Positions 8,226 through 17,083 are shown, numbered from the stretch's first letter. The stretch: DNA of 64,000 bases from Pseudomonas fluorescens (GCF_001902145.1 NZ_MRST01000015.1:62001-126000), one strand, 5' to 3'. Notes: generated by a model from the sequence alone, not told the origin. Numbers and translations: made by a program.

Positions 8226-9479
8226 ATGAGCCACGCTAGCATCAGCCAGTCGATTTCCATCGTTCACCCCATCAGCCTGAGCCACGGTAAAAACGCCGAA
8301 GTCTGGGACACGGCGGGCAAGCGTTACATCGACTTTGTCGGCGGTATCGGCGTACTCAACCTGGGTCATTGCCACCCGGCCGTGGTGGCGGCCATTTGCG
8401 AGCAAGCCACCCGGCTCACCCATTACGCGTTCAACGCCGCACCGCATACGCCTTACATCGAGTTGATGCAGCAATTGGCCGCGTTTATCCCGGTGGGTTA
8501 CCCCGTCAGCGGCATGCTCACCAACAGCGGTGCAGAAGCGGCCGAGAACGCCCTGAAGATCGCCCGTGGTGCCACCGGGCGCACGGCAGTGATCGCCTTT
8601 GACGGCGCCTTCCACGGGCGCACCCTGGCGACCCTCAACCTCAATGGCAAGGTCGCGCCCTACAAGCAGAAGGTCGGCGTACTGCCCGGTCCTGTGTATC
8701 ACCTGCCCTACCCCAGTACCGATAACGGCGTGACCGGCGCCGAAGCGCTGAAGGCCATGGAGCGTCTGTTCAGCGTGGAAATCGACATAAACGATGTGGC
8801 CTGCTTCATCATCGAGCCGGTGCAGGGCGAAGGCGGCTTTCTAGCCCTGGACACCGAGTTTGCCCAAGCCTTGCGACGCTTCTGCGACCAGCACAACATC
8901 CTGCTGATCATTGATGAAATCCAGTCGGGTTTTGGTCGTACCGGCCAGCGTTTCGCCTTCTCGCGCCTGGGCATCGAGCCGGACCTGCTGCTGCTCGGCA
9001 AAAGCATCGCCGGCGGCATGCCGCTGGGGGCGGTGGTCGGGCGTAAAGCGCTGATGGACAACCTGCCCAAAGGTGGCCTGGGTGGCACCTATTCGGGTAA
9101 CCCCATCGCCTGCGCGGCGGCACTGGCGACCCTTGAGGTGATGAGCGACAAAAACCTGCACGCCTGGGGCGTCGCGCAGGAGGCCGCGATTGTCAGCCGC
9201 TATGAAGCCTGGCGCGCGCAGCAACTGTCGCCCTACCTGGGCCGCCTCACCGGTGTCGGCGCCATGCGGGGCATTGAACTGGCCCATGCCGACGGCACAC
9301 CCGCCCCCAAGCAACTGGCGCAGCTGCTGGAACTGGCGCGAGAGGCTGGCTTGCTGCTGATGCCCAGCGGCAAGTCGCGGCACATCGTGCGCTTGCTGGC
9401 CCCGCTGACTATTGAGCCTGCGGTGTTGGAGGAAGGCCTGGATATTCTCCAGGCGTGTCTCACACAGCTGGACGAATAA
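8226..9479 (+). CDS. Class III PLP aminotransferase (4-aminobutyrate / 2-aminoadipate type)
   Basis: A 417-residue fold-type I, class III aminotransferase. The pyridoxal-phosphate lysine is probably K259 in LLGKSIAGGMPLG; the TNSGAEAAENALKIAR phosphate-binding stretch (about 99-114) and the LLIIDEIQSGFGRTG motif (226-240) are intact. The order and length match GabT-like enzymes that move an omega-amino group from 4-aminobutyrate, 5-aminovalerate or 2-aminoadipate to 2-oxoglutarate. No succinate-semialdehyde dehydrogenase lies beside it, so the classic GABA operon is absent and the exact substrate is open. It is followed 83 bases later by an unrelated unknown gene. Confidence 0.88.
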   Translation: MSHASISQSISIVHPISLSHGKNAEVWDTAGKRYIDFVGGIGVLNLGHCHPAVVAAICEQATRLTHYAFNAAPHTPYIELMQQLAAFIPVGYPVSGMLTNSGAEAAENALKIARGATGRTAVIAFDGAFHGRTLATLNLNGKVAPYKQKVGVLPGPVYHLPYPSTDNGVTGAEALKAMERLFSVEIDINDVACFIIEPVQGEGGFLALDTEFAQALRRFCDQHNILLIIDEIQSGFGRTGQRFAFSRLGIEPDLLLLGKSIAGGMPLGAVVGRKALMDNLPKGGLGGTYSGNPIACAAALATLEVMSDKNLHAWGVAQEAAIVSRYEAWRAQQLSPYLGRLTGVGAMRGIELAHADGTPAPKQLAQLLELAREAGLLLMPSGKSRHIVRLLAPLTIEPAVLEEGLDILQACLTQLDE

Positions 9480-9562
9480 CCGGCTGCCTTGACCTGATCC
9501 CCTCACCCGCTGAAAATGCCCGACGTTTTTTGTCTCTCCGCATACTACGCAGTGAAATTTTA

Positions 9563-10279
9563 ATGTCTGATTCCTACACCGAAAAATCCGCCGAAGAATC
9601 CGTAGTCGCCCTGCACGCCAAAGCCGAATACGAAAACGCCATCAATCTTTCACAGCATGTGCCAGCCGCCAAGATCATCAGCGAGATGGTGCTGGACGCG
9701 TTTCACACCTCCAAGGAAAGCGACCAGATCCGCGAGCTGCGCGTTGCCATTCGCCAGGCCCACGATGCCTTCGACGATGACAAAGCCTATGACCTGATGG
9801 GCCAGCTCAAGCAATTGAAAGACGCCGAAGCCGCAGACAACGCCGCTCTGGAACACCTGAGCAGCCAGTTCTCGATCAGCCGCATCTTGTCCAGCTTCAA
9901 GGACGATCCCGAGTTCCAGGAATTGGTCTATGGCCTGGCCCTCAAGGTGCTAAACCAGTCGCACCAGGCCATCAGCAACCCGAGCGCCGGCAAGGGCAAG
10001 GCTGCACGCGCCAAGAAAGACACCGAAGTGTTTGTGATCAGCAAGGATGGCATCAGCGTCACCCTGCCGCTGCGCACGCCGCGCTCCAAGCTCAATGTGG
10101 ACCGCGAAGCGCTGGAGTTCCTGGGTTTCACCTTTGTGGGCGAAGGCAGCGAGGCGGAACTTGCGAGCGAAACCTTCATCGACAACAGCGGCGCGGAGCA
10201 GCCGGTCACGCGCAAGAGCATCGTGACTGCGCTGCAACAGCAAAGCGCCTTTGACGGCTACGCCATCGCCGCCCAGTAA
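9563..10279 (+). CDS. Conserved-looking hypothetical cytoplasmic protein
   Basis: A 238-residue soluble protein starting ATG at 9563 after the AGTGAAATTTTA leader; codons upstream back to 9455 also stay open but overlap the aminotransferase gene and have no ribosome site. The N-terminal two-thirds is predicted helical and charged (many AEK/DDD stretches); residues about 145-160 form a basic KGKAARAKK linker; the C-terminal part has alternating beta pattern (VFVISKDGISVTLPLRTP). No transmembrane segment or signal is seen. I do not recognise a family. The basic linker between two domains recalls nucleoid-associated proteins, but nothing diagnostic is present. Confidence 0.7.
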   Translation: MSDSYTEKSAEESVVALHAKAEYENAINLSQHVPAAKIISEMVLDAFHTSKESDQIRELRVAIRQAHDAFDDDKAYDLMGQLKQLKDAEAADNAALEHLSSQFSISRILSSFKDDPEFQELVYGLALKVLNQSHQAISNPSAGKGKAARAKKDTEVFVISKDGISVTLPLRTPRSKLNVDREALEFLGFTFVGEGSEAELASETFIDNSGAEQPVTRKSIVTALQQQSAFDGYAIAAQ

Positions 10280-10328
10280 GTAGCTGACGCAACCAGGCGC
10301 GCGTGCACGGCGCAGCGCCGGTTGCCGC

Positions 10329-11528
10329 CTACGCCTCTTTGTTCCACAACACCGCCGAGCTTTTCATCATCCCCACGGCGATTGCGAACAGCAACAACAC
10401 ACAGCCTGCCAGCAGCCACGGTGACGGCAAGGTTGGCCGGGACAGCAACATGAACGCCAACGAGGGCGCGATCATCACGCCGATGTTGACGCCCGCCGAG
10501 TAGTAGCCAAGGTTTCGGCCCACGCTGTCGCGGCTGGAAATACTGCTGACATAGTGGGTGATCGCGGGGAACACAATCATCTCGCCCAGGCTCCACAACA
10601 CCGTAGCGAGCATCAACAGCGCGCCGACCTGACCAAAGCCCATCAAGAAGAACCCGCTGCCTGCCAGCAACAGGCCAATGATCAGCGAGCGACTGCTCGA
10701 CAAGTGCGCCATGCGCAGGTTGATCGGCACTTCAAATACAATCACCAGCAAGGCATTGATGAAGAAGATGATGCCCACGTAATAGGCCGGCAATTGGGTG
10801 TAGTTGATGATGTACGCCGACAGAAAAGTCGGCGGCAATGCGTAAGCCACGTGCACCGGCAGCGCCGCCAACAGGATCACCAGCAGTCGCGAACGCTCAT
10901 GAGCCGCCACCTCGGGCAAGCCCTCGCCCTTGCCGGCGACAGGCACGCCTTGGGTGGCCGACCGAGACCGACCGAACCGCAGGCAGGCGGCGAAGGCCAG
11001 CAGGGACAGCACGGCATTGATGTAGAACACCGCGTCAGCATTGCTGAGGAAGATCAAGCTGCCCAGCAACGGCCCGATGGCCATGCCGATGTTGATCGCC
11101 AGCCGGTTGCAGGAAAACGCCACCTTGCGCGACTCAAGGCTGCTGTGAGCCACCGTCTCGGAGAAGGCGGCCGGTGTGAAGGCTTCGTAACAAGCGCCCC
11201 AGAGAAACGACAACAGGAACAGCGCCAACGGGTTATCCACCGAGGGAATGACCAGCAGCAACACCGCGTTGAACAACAACGAACCAAGAATGACCCGGTT
11301 AGCCGAAAACCGCTTGATCACGGCGCCGATGATCAGGTCGGTACACAGGGCGCCCGCGCCATACACGCCGACCAACAGGCCTGCCGTGCCTGCCGATATC
11401 GCGTGTTGATGAATCAGGTACGCCGCGTAAAAAGGAAACGCCAGGGTGCCCATGCGGAACACCAGCGTGATAATGAACAATGCTTGCAACCGCGCGTTAA
11501 GGCCGCGCAAGGCGTGAAAAGTACCCAT
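10329..11528 (-). CDS. MFS transporter (exporter-like)
   Basis: A 399-residue Major Facilitator Superfamily carrier with about 12 hydrophobic segments, starting at ATG 11528 (product MGTFHALRGL...); frame upstream of this is polar and unlike a membrane protein. Motifs include an RMGTLAFPFYAAYL first helix, the cytoplasmic loop GAVIKRFSANRVIL typical of motif A, and a GEMIVFPAITHYV segment in the second half. Family members of this type are drug or metabolite exporters. It is last in a leftward set: HisC-like enzyme, LuxR-type regulator, transporter. A 20-base palindrome 140 bases upstream (11669-11688) may control it. Confidence 0.85.
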   Translation of the reverse strand: MGTFHALRGLNARLQALFIITLVFRMGTLAFPFYAAYLIHQHAISAGTAGLLVGVYGAGALCTDLIIGAVIKRFSANRVILGSLLFNAVLLLVIPSVDNPLALFLLSFLWGACYEAFTPAAFSETVAHSSLESRKVAFSCNRLAINIGMAIGPLLGSLIFLSNADAVFYINAVLSLLAFAACLRFGRSRSATQGVPVAGKGEGLPEVAAHERSRLLVILLAALPVHVAYALPPTFLSAYIINYTQLPAYYVGIIFFINALLVIVFEVPINLRMAHLSSSRSLIIGLLLAGSGFFLMGFGQVGALLMLATVLWSLGEMIVFPAITHYVSSISSRDSVGRNLGYYSAGVNIGVMIAPSLAFMLLSRPTLPSPWLLAGCVLLLFAIAVGMMKSSAVLWNKEA

Positions 11529-11668
11529 CAGCGCAGCACGCTGGCACAGGTGTGGAGCAAAGCTACAGAGCGGCTCATCCGGATGTCCTTTCGCAATGGC
11601 GGCGCCGGTGTGTCCGGCGCCAAACTCCATAGCTGGGCAACCTAATGCAGCACTGTGCGGCGAACAAG

Positions 11669-11688
11669 CTACCCATTTGGACAGGTAG
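11669..11688. promoter_or_regulatory. Candidate lux-box-like operator upstream of the MFS gene
   Basis: A 20-base element with perfect 5-base inverted arms CTACC...GGTAG lies between the LuxR-type gene and the MFS start. Length and position resemble the 20-base lux/las-type boxes bound by LuxR proteins, and the ACCTGTCC core recurs next to the other end of the luxR gene (12463-12472). Arms are short, so this is a hypothesis. Confidence 0.35.
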
Positions 11689-11703
11689 GTGCTGATTGCG
11701 GCC

Positions 11704-12375
11704 TCAGGCCGGGTGGCGGATATAGCCCAATTGCAGGGCCTTGCCGATTGCTGACTTGCCGTTGGTGACCTGCAATTTGCCGAAGACATTCTTCATATGA
11801 AACTTGACCGTATGGGAGGTCATCGACGTCAGGAGTGCCACTTCGTTGTAGGTCTTGCCCAGGCTGACCCAGGACAATACTTCAGTTTCCCGAGGGGTCA
11901 GCACCGTCTGTTGTTCCACAGGCGCCGCGTGATCTTCCAGGGCCTCGTCGTACATCGAGACCAACAGCATCTGCAGTTCACTTTGATGGGCCAGCACGGT
12001 CTCGCGAAATTGCTGGTCTTCTCCGAAGCTGCACAGATTGAGCACCGAGTAAAAGCCGCGATTGCCATGCACGATAAAACTGGCGCCCTCGCCAACGGGT
12101 TTGTAGGGGCCCGGCACCGGCACCGCCTCATCGGCCACGGCCAGCAGGTGTTCATCACTCCAGAAAAACGGTTTGATCCGGGTACGGGTCAATGAAACCA
12201 GCTCGCCACGCCGGTAGAAATCGTCGGCCGTGTCGGAAGGCTCCATGGCCTCGGGGTAATTGGACACAATCTGCGCTTGGTCCAGCGTCGGCCCACACTG
12301 GTAGACCTCGAAGTGCCCCAGGCCACGGCGGCTCAGCTCGGTATCGAGCAAGCGGCGCATATCCTCGGGCAGCAT
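11704..12375 (-). CDS. LuxR-family transcriptional regulator (probable solo)
   Basis: A 223-residue regulator from ATG 12375 (MLPEDMRRLL); alternative starts upstream at 12447 or 12486 cannot be excluded. Residues about 20-150 look like the autoinducer-binding fold (FFWSDEHLL, GASFIVHGNRGFYSVLNLCS), and the C-terminal 65 residues are a LuxR helix-turn-helix (LTPRETEVLSW...SHTVKFHMKNVFGKLQV). No luxI-type synthase lies nearby, so it would be a LuxR solo answering an exogenous or endogenous small molecule. It lies between a HisC-like aminotransferase and an MFS carrier reading the same way, which suggests it controls them. Confidence 0.82.
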   Translation of the reverse strand: MLPEDMRRLLDTELSRRGLGHFEVYQCGPTLDQAQIVSNYPEAMEPSDTADDFYRRGELVSLTRTRIKPFFWSDEHLLAVADEAVPVPGPYKPVGEGASFIVHGNRGFYSVLNLCSFGEDQQFRETVLAHQSELQMLLVSMYDEALEDHAAPVEQQTVLTPRETEVLSWVSLGKTYNEVALLTSMTSHTVKFHMKNVFGKLQVTNGKSAIGKALQLGYIRHPA

Positions 12376-12453
12376 GGGCGATTTTCTATCGGGTTGGCCA
12401 TTAGGTCGCACGGGGGTCTTCCTTGAGTATTCAACCCGGTCGAGCATGAAGCA

Positions 12454-12476
12454 TGCCTGGCTTACCTGTCCAGGCA
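12454..12476. repeat. Inverted repeat at the HisC-like stop / luxR leader
   Basis: TGCCTGG (12454-12460) and CCAGGCA (12470-12476) are perfect 7-base arms around a 9-base spacer containing ACCTGT. It overlaps the stop codon of the HisC-like gene and lies about 80 bases before the preferred luxR start. It could attenuate read-through or act as an operator. Confidence 0.4.
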
Positions 12477-13577
12477 ACGGATGCAAACCCAGGGGCTAGA
12501 CCTGCGCCGCGAACGCCTCGCGAAGCGCTCCATCTCCCGCTCATCCCCCACCGTCACCCGCACCCACTGCGGCCAGTCCTTCCACACCCGCCCGACCAGT
12601 ACATTCCTTGCCGCCAACTGCTCAATCACCTGCTCTGCCGGGCGCTTCACGTCGATCATGAAGCAGTTGCTGTGGGAAACGGTGCAGGTAAAGCCCCGGC
12701 CCTTGAGCCACGCGATCGTCTCATCGCGCAACCTGGCATTGAGCGCTTTGCGTTGGCCCACCAGTTGCGCGTCTTCCAGGCTCGCATGGGCGGCCAGCAA
12801 GCTGGCGCCGGCCGGGACGTTGTCGCCGCCGAACACGGCCAACCGCTCCAGCAGCGCCGGGTGGCCGATCGCCAGGCCCAGGCGCGCACCGGCCATACCG
12901 TAGATCTTGGAGAAGGTACGCAGTACCAGCAGGTCGTCGTGCTCCTTGATCCAACTTACGCAACTGGGGGCGTCGCAGAAGTCGATATAAGCCTCGTCCA
13001 CCACCAGCACGCTGCCCTTGGGTTTATTCACCAGCGCGTGGCGGATGGCCTCGGTCGAGGTGAGCGTACCGGTCGGGTTGTTGGGGTTGCACAGGTACAG
13101 CATGCCGGCCTGTGGGTCCGCGGCGAGCATGGCGTGCACATCGTGGGCATGCTGGGCGTCGAGGTTAACTTCATGCACCGGCGCCTTGATCGATTCGGCC
13201 GCCTGGCGCGGTACTTCGTAGGACGGCGTAGCCATCACCAGGCCGCGGGTCTGGCTGGCGAACGCCAGCACCGCGTAACGCAGGGCGGCCATCGAGCCGG
13301 CAAATACCCCGATGTTTTCTTCGGCGATGCCTTGTTGCTCCGCAAACAGCGCGGCCAATGCGTACATATCGGGGTAAGGGTAACGTCCGGAGGCTGCAAT
13401 CGCGCGCTGCATCGCCTGGCGAGCCGCGTCTGAAGGGCCGTAGGGGCTTTCGTTGTAATTGAGCAGCACCTTGTCAGACTTCGTCGGCGCCGGGCTGGCG
13501 AACGCCCAATTGAGCTGCCCCAACACAGGCAGGGCCGCGCCCAGGGCGAGAAGGGATCGACGACTGACACGCACCAT
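12462..13577 (-). CDS. Histidinol-phosphate-aminotransferase-like PLP enzyme with Tat signal; 3' end probably frameshifted
   Basis: A 371-residue class I/II aminotransferase. Residues 1-28 form a signal with twin arginine (VSRRSLLALG) ending AFA, unusual for this family and implying folded export to the periplasm with its cofactor. Catalytic features are intact: N164 (NPNNPTG), D194 and Y197 (VVDEAYIDF) and PLP lysine K224 (TFSKIYGMAGARLG). The last 18 residues (an arginine/serine-rich tail) are atypical; a shift of one base near 12522 restores an ending REAFAAQV with a stop at 12496-12498. It heads a leftward set with a LuxR solo and an MFS carrier. Substrate unknown; a role in making or editing an exported amine or amino acid metabolite is inferred only. 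Confidence 0.82.
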   Translation of the reverse strand: MVRVSRRSLLALGAALPVLGQLNWAFASPAPTKSDKVLLNYNESPYGPSDAARQAMQRAIAASGRYPYPDMYALAALFAEQQGIAEENIGVFAGSMAALRYAVLAFASQTRGLVMATPSYEVPRQAAESIKAPVHEVNLDAQHAHDVHAMLAADPQAGMLYLCNPNNPTGTLTSTEAIRHALVNKPKGSVLVVDEAYIDFCDAPSCVSWIKEHDDLLVLRTFSKIYGMAGARLGLAIGHPALLERLAVFGGDNVPAGASLLAAHASLEDAQLVGQRKALNARLRDETIAWLKGRGFTCTVSHSNCFMIDVKRPAEQVIEQLAARNVLVGRVWKDWPQWVRVTVGDEREMERFARRSRRRSSPWVCIRCLDR

Positions 13578-13788
13578 GATGACTACTCCTTGTAGAGGCG
13601 CGAGGGATTCGCGCTGGCCGTTCAGAAGAGTATGACGAGAAAGCCGTTGCCTGATTTACCACCGAGGCGTATCCCTGCACTCAGTACTTTATTGTTGTAG
13701 CGGGCGCATGCAACACTTTCACTGCCGCGAACCGTCAAGAACGGGTTCTGCCGGCATGGACTGATGACTAAATGGAAGTGGTGAGCAC

Positions 13789-14394
13789 TTGATACACAGA
13801 CGGGAAAAAACCGAGCACTTGAAAAGCAACATCAAGTACTTGATCAAGAGTCGTGGCGAAACCCAGCTTTCGTTAAGCAGTGCCGCCGGCCTGACCAGGA
13901 CCACCATCTATAACATCCTGGAAGGCAAGGTCGTTAACGTACAGCAGTCGACGATTCGCAAGATCTCGGACTTCTTCGGCGTGTCCTACGAAGAAATCGA
14001 GACGATCAGTTTTGAGGCCAAGGAAGTCATCGAGAGCAACGTTTCCCCGCTGGGTAACAAGAACCCGGCGGCAGTGCCTGTGCTCAAGGAAAGCCTGCTC
14101 ATGCAGAACCTGGGCAAGCGCATCGGTGAACTGGCCACGCTTCATCCGCTGACCTACTACTTCGGCAGCGCCTGCAACCTGATCGGCGTGCGCCTTGAAC
14201 ACGGGATTCCCGGCCTCAACGAACCGGGGGACTTGCTGATCGTGCAGAAAGGCTCGTCGAGCGACGATAAAGAAAAACTGGTGTACGACCGCGCCACCAA
14301 GAAGCTGTTCATCACCCTCGAACCCTGTGGGAACTCAGAGCGTTTGTGTGTCATCGGCGACATCCTTGAGGAGCGCTTCAATGACAACGTCTGA
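13789..14394 (+). CDS. XRE-family transcriptional regulator
   Basis: A 201-residue DNA-binding protein. Residues about 10-62 are a lambda-repressor-type helix-turn-helix (LSLSSAAGLTRTTIYNILEG, then a second-helix SDFFGVSYEEIE). The C-terminal half (about 105-200) is predicted beta-rich with NEPGDLLIVQKG and LCVIGDILEER stretches reminiscent of S24/LexA-like dimer domains, but I see no clear Ser-Lys protease pair. The start is probably TTG at 13789, since the frame is closed by a stop just upstream and GGAAG lies about 10 bases before. It overlaps the next gene by 14 bases, so the two are co-expressed. Confidence 0.75.
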   Translation: MIHRREKTEHLKSNIKYLIKSRGETQLSLSSAAGLTRTTIYNILEGKVVNVQQSTIRKISDFFGVSYEEIETISFEAKEVIESNVSPLGNKNPAAVPVLKESLLMQNLGKRIGELATLHPLTYYFGSACNLIGVRLEHGIPGLNEPGDLLIVQKGSSSDDKEKLVYDRATKKLFITLEPCGNSERLCVIGDILEERFNDNV

Positions 14395-15244
14395 GGGCGC
14401 CGTGGAAAACAGCAAATACAAGTTGCTGGGCTTTGAAAACGACAAGCGCCTGGCGGTGATCATGGTGATCGCCACGGGCAAGGTCCTCAAGATCAAGCTG
14501 AGTGAAGTGCTCAGCAGTGAAATGATGGACAACTTCAACAAGATGGAAATCAAGAACCTGTACAAGAAGTTCTACTCCCAAGGCGGAACGCTGACCGCCT
14601 ACGATATAAACGACCGCAATGAAAACTCTTGGATGATCTACATCATCCTGAACTTGCTGCTGTTCACCTTCTATATCTTCACCAGCATTGCCGCGACCAA
14701 ACCGATTTACCTGGAGTCGTTGGGCATCATCGTCACGCCGGGCACGTTCCTGTACCCGCTGACCTTCTTGATCGTGGACTTGCTCAACGAGAATTTTGGC
14801 TTGCGCCTGGCCAGGCGAGCCATTCTGTTTGCGTTTGCCAGCAACGCGATGATCATCATCCTGCTGTATGGCTCCACGTTCCTGCCGGGGCTACCGGGCT
14901 GGAAGCTGGATGGGCCTTATACCGACGTGATCCTGCAAGTGTCGTCGGTGCTGGTGGCCTCTTCGGTGTCGTTCCTGGTGTCGGAGAATATAAATTCCTA
15001 CTTGCTGTGCAAGATCAAGGAGCTGACTAACTCCAGGTATCTATACCTGCGGATATTCCTCAGTACGTTCTTTGCGGTGATTATCGACAGCTTCCTGTTC
15101 TGCTTTATCGCCTTCTACGGGGCGATGCAGACCAGCGACATCCTCAGCATGATCTATGTGCAGATCGCGATCAAAGTCGGCTTTGCGTTCTTCAACATCC
15201 TGCCTGCCTACGGGGCACGTTCATTGTTCAAGCGCTATCAGTAA
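14381..15244 (+). CDS. VUT-family membrane protein (YhhQ-like queuosine-precursor transporter) with N-terminal extension
   Basis: A 287-residue protein starting ATG 14381 with GAGGAG at 14367-14372. Residues about 1-82 are a soluble, lysine-rich extension; residues about 84-285 carry six to seven hydrophobic helices with the VUT pattern (PLTFLIVDLLNENFGLRLARR). YhhQ relatives import preQ0/preQ1 or queuine, and the gene ends facing queC, the preQ0 synthase, 107 bases away, which fits a queuosine role. Typical YhhQ proteins are about 220 residues with no such soluble front, so the extension is odd. Translational coupling to the XRE regulator suggests dedicated control. Confidence 0.78.
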   Translation: MTTSEGAVENSKYKLLGFENDKRLAVIMVIATGKVLKIKLSEVLSSEMMDNFNKMEIKNLYKKFYSQGGTLTAYDINDRNENSWMIYIILNLLLFTFYIFTSIAATKPIYLESLGIIVTPGTFLYPLTFLIVDLLNENFGLRLARRAILFAFASNAMIIILLYGSTFLPGLPGWKLDGPYTDVILQVSSVLVASSVSFLVSENINSYLLCKIKELTNSRYLYLRIFLSTFFAVIIDSFLFCFIAFYGAMQTSDILSMIYVQIAIKVGFAFFNILPAYGARSLFKRYQ

Positions 15245-15245
15245 T

Positions 15246-15349
15246 CTTGTAGGAGCGAGCTTGCTCGCGAAGAACCCGAGAGCGCCACGTTCAACCAGAT
15301 ACGCTGCGTTATCGTTGACGTTCTTCGCGAGCAAGCTCGCTCCTACAAG
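15246..15349. repeat. REPIN (class A REP pair)
   Basis: Two inverted copies of GTAGGAGCGAGCTTGCTCGC flank a roughly 45-base spacer, between the 3' ends of the VUT gene and queC. The spacer contains GCGTTATCGTTGACG, which recurs in the other class A elements of the window. This is a non-autonomous RAYT-mobilised element. Confidence 0.9.
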
Positions 15350-15351
15350 GG

Positions 15352-16050
15352 TTATTTCAGTTGCAACTTGTGCTTGAGGCTCTGCATGACAGGTGTCTTG
15401 TTCTGCAGGTAGTCATTCAAGCCCCGAGCGCGCAGGTTGCACGCGTCACACTCGCCACAGCCGGTACCGATGATGCCGTTGTAGCAGGTCAGCGTCTGCT
15501 CGCGCACCAGCTCCAGTTGCCCGTGGTAATCGGCCAGGGCCCAGGTCTCGGCCTTGTTCAGCCACATCAACGGCGTGTCGAGGCGCACGTCGTATTCCAT
15601 GCCCAGCTTGAGGGCCTGGTTGAGCGCTTTGACAAATTCGTCCCGGCAATCGGGGTAGCCCGAGAAGTCGGTTTCGCATACGCCGGTGATGACGGTCTCG
15701 GCCTTCACTTGATAGGCGTAGATCGCAGCCAGGGTCAGGAACAGGATGTTGCGCCCCGGCACAAAGGTACTCGGCAGGCTTTCACCCGAGCTGTTCACGG
15801 TCGGCACCGGGATGTTGTCGCGCGTCAGGCTGCTGATCGCCAGCTCATTGAGCAGGGACACATCCATCACTTTGTGCACAGTGGCACCCAACTGCTTGGC
15901 CAATTTCTGCGCCACTTCGATTTCTGCCACATGGCGCTGGCCGTAATCAAAGGTAATGCAGTGCACTTCGTCATACAGCGGCAGGGCCTGGATCAGGCAG
16001 GTCGTCGAATCCTGCCCACCACTGAAAACCATCACGGCTTTTTTACTCAT
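15352..16050 (-). CDS. queC: 7-cyano-7-deazaguanine synthase QueC
   Basis: A 232-residue ATP-dependent enzyme converting 7-carboxy-7-deazaguanine to preQ0 in queuosine biosynthesis. The N-terminal PP-loop ([12 protein letters not shown], residues 8-19) and the C-terminal zinc-binding cysteines ([10 protein letters not shown], about 196-205, with a preceding Cys in LTCYNG) are present, and the length is standard. Cytoplasmic. It is transcribed alone leftward and ends next to the VUT transporter gene on the other strand, a plausible functional pairing. Confidence 0.96.
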   Translation of the reverse strand: MSKKAVMVFSGGQDSTTCLIQALPLYDEVHCITFDYGQRHVAEIEVAQKLAKQLGATVHKVMDVSLLNELAISSLTRDNIPVPTVNSSGESLPSTFVPGRNILFLTLAAIYAYQVKAETVITGVCETDFSGYPDCRDEFVKALNQALKLGMEYDVRLDTPLMWLNKAETWALADYHGQLELVREQTLTCYNGIIGTGCGECDACNLRARGLNDYLQNKTPVMQSLKHKLQLK

Positions 16051-16082
16051 TGCATTGCTTCCTGCATTTGTAGAATTGGGAG

Positions 16083-16130
16083 GTAGGAGCGAGCTCGCTC
16101 GCGAAAAACGTCAACGATAACGCAGCGCTC
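16083..16130. repeat. Solitary class A REP relic
   Basis: One arm GTAGGAGCGAGCTCGCTCGCGAA followed by the AACGTCAACGATAACGC spacer found in the class A pairs, but the second arm is missing; the segment runs directly into the cyoE terminator. Confidence 0.75.
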
Positions 16131-16133
16131 AAT

Positions 16134-16171
16134 AAAAAACCCCGCGCGTCTTTCGAAGGCGGGGCTTTTTT
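16134..16171 (-). terminator. Rho-independent terminator of the cyo operon
   Basis: On the minus strand GCCCCGC pairs with GCGGGG and is followed by TTTTTT; it lies just after the cyoE stop. Confidence 0.85.
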
Positions 16172-16184
16172 ACTGCAAGACCAC

Positions 16185-17072
16185 TCAGTGGGCGTAGGTC
16201 AGCAACAGCTCTTTCGGCACTTGGAAATCCAGGGACATCATCACGCTGAGCGCGGTGATGGTGAAGATCGAGAACACGAACAGCTTGCGCGCCCAGACGG
16301 TGTCATCCACCGCCTTGTAGCCGGTCCAGGCCATGTACAACCAGTACATGCCCATGGCGGCGGCGACGGCGAGGTAGCTCATGCCGGCGTAGCCACTGAA
16401 GGTCAACATCAAGGTCGCCACGAGGAAGGCCAGGATGTAGAGCAGGATGTGTTTCTTGGCCACCTGGATGCCACGCTTGACCGGCAATACCGGAATCGAT
16501 GCAGCCAGGTAGTCATTGAAGCGGAAAATCGCGATGGCGTAGGAATGCGGCATCTGCCACAGGCTGAACATCACCAGCAGCACCAGCGCGGCCATGTCGA
16601 AGCTATTGGTCACAGCTACATAACCAATCACCGGCGGCATTGCCCCCGACAGACTGCCCACCAGCGTGCCGTGAACCGACTTGCGCTTGAGGTACAGGCT
16701 GTAGAGGCCGACGTAGATGACAAAACCGATCACGGCAAACAGCGCCGCCAACGGGTTGGCCACCTTGTACAACAGGGCCACACCGGCAACACCCAGGACG
16801 GTCGCATAGATCAGTGCCAGCTTCAGGGAGATGAGGCCCTGGACCAGCACGCGATTCTTGGTGCGCTCCATCTTGATGTCGATGTCACGGTCGATGCAGT
16901 TGTTGAATACGCAACCGGAAGCAACCACCAGGGACGTACCGATCATTGCAGCCAGGAAGATGGCCAGATCGACATGTCCCTTGGAGGCCAGGAAGAAACC
17001 GCCCGCCACAGAAAGCACGTTACCGAAAATGATCCCCGGTTTGGTGATTTGGATAAAGTGCTTAAGCGACAT
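16185..17072 (-). CDS. cyoE: Protoheme IX farnesyltransferase CyoE (heme O synthase)
   Basis: A 295-residue polytopic membrane enzyme of the UbiA superfamily that attaches a farnesyl group to protoheme to give heme O for the bo3 oxidase. The first aspartate motif is seen as [18 protein letters not shown] (about residues 58-75), with nine hydrophobic segments. It is the last gene of cyoABCDE, 11 bases after cyoD, and is followed by a strong terminator. Confidence 0.95.
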   Translation of the reverse strand: MSLKHFIQITKPGIIFGNVLSVAGGFFLASKGHVDLAIFLAAMIGTSLVVASGCVFNNCIDRDIDIKMERTKNRVLVQGLISLKLALIYATVLGVAGVALLYKVANPLAALFAVIGFVIYVGLYSLYLKRKSVHGTLVGSLSGAMPPVIGYVAVTNSFDMAALVLLVMFSLWQMPHSYAIAIFRFNDYLAASIPVLPVKRGIQVAKKHILLYILAFLVATLMLTFSGYAGMSYLAVAAAMGMYWLYMAWTGYKAVDDTVWARKLFVFSIFTITALSVMMSLDFQVPKELLLTYAH

Positions 17073-17083
17073 CGGGTCTTACC

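Noticed and set aside
10554..11645. A 363-codon plus-strand frame opposite the MFS gene
   Set aside because: Rich in Gln, His and Arg with no family pattern; it is the antisense shadow of the MFS gene, typical for high-GC DNA.
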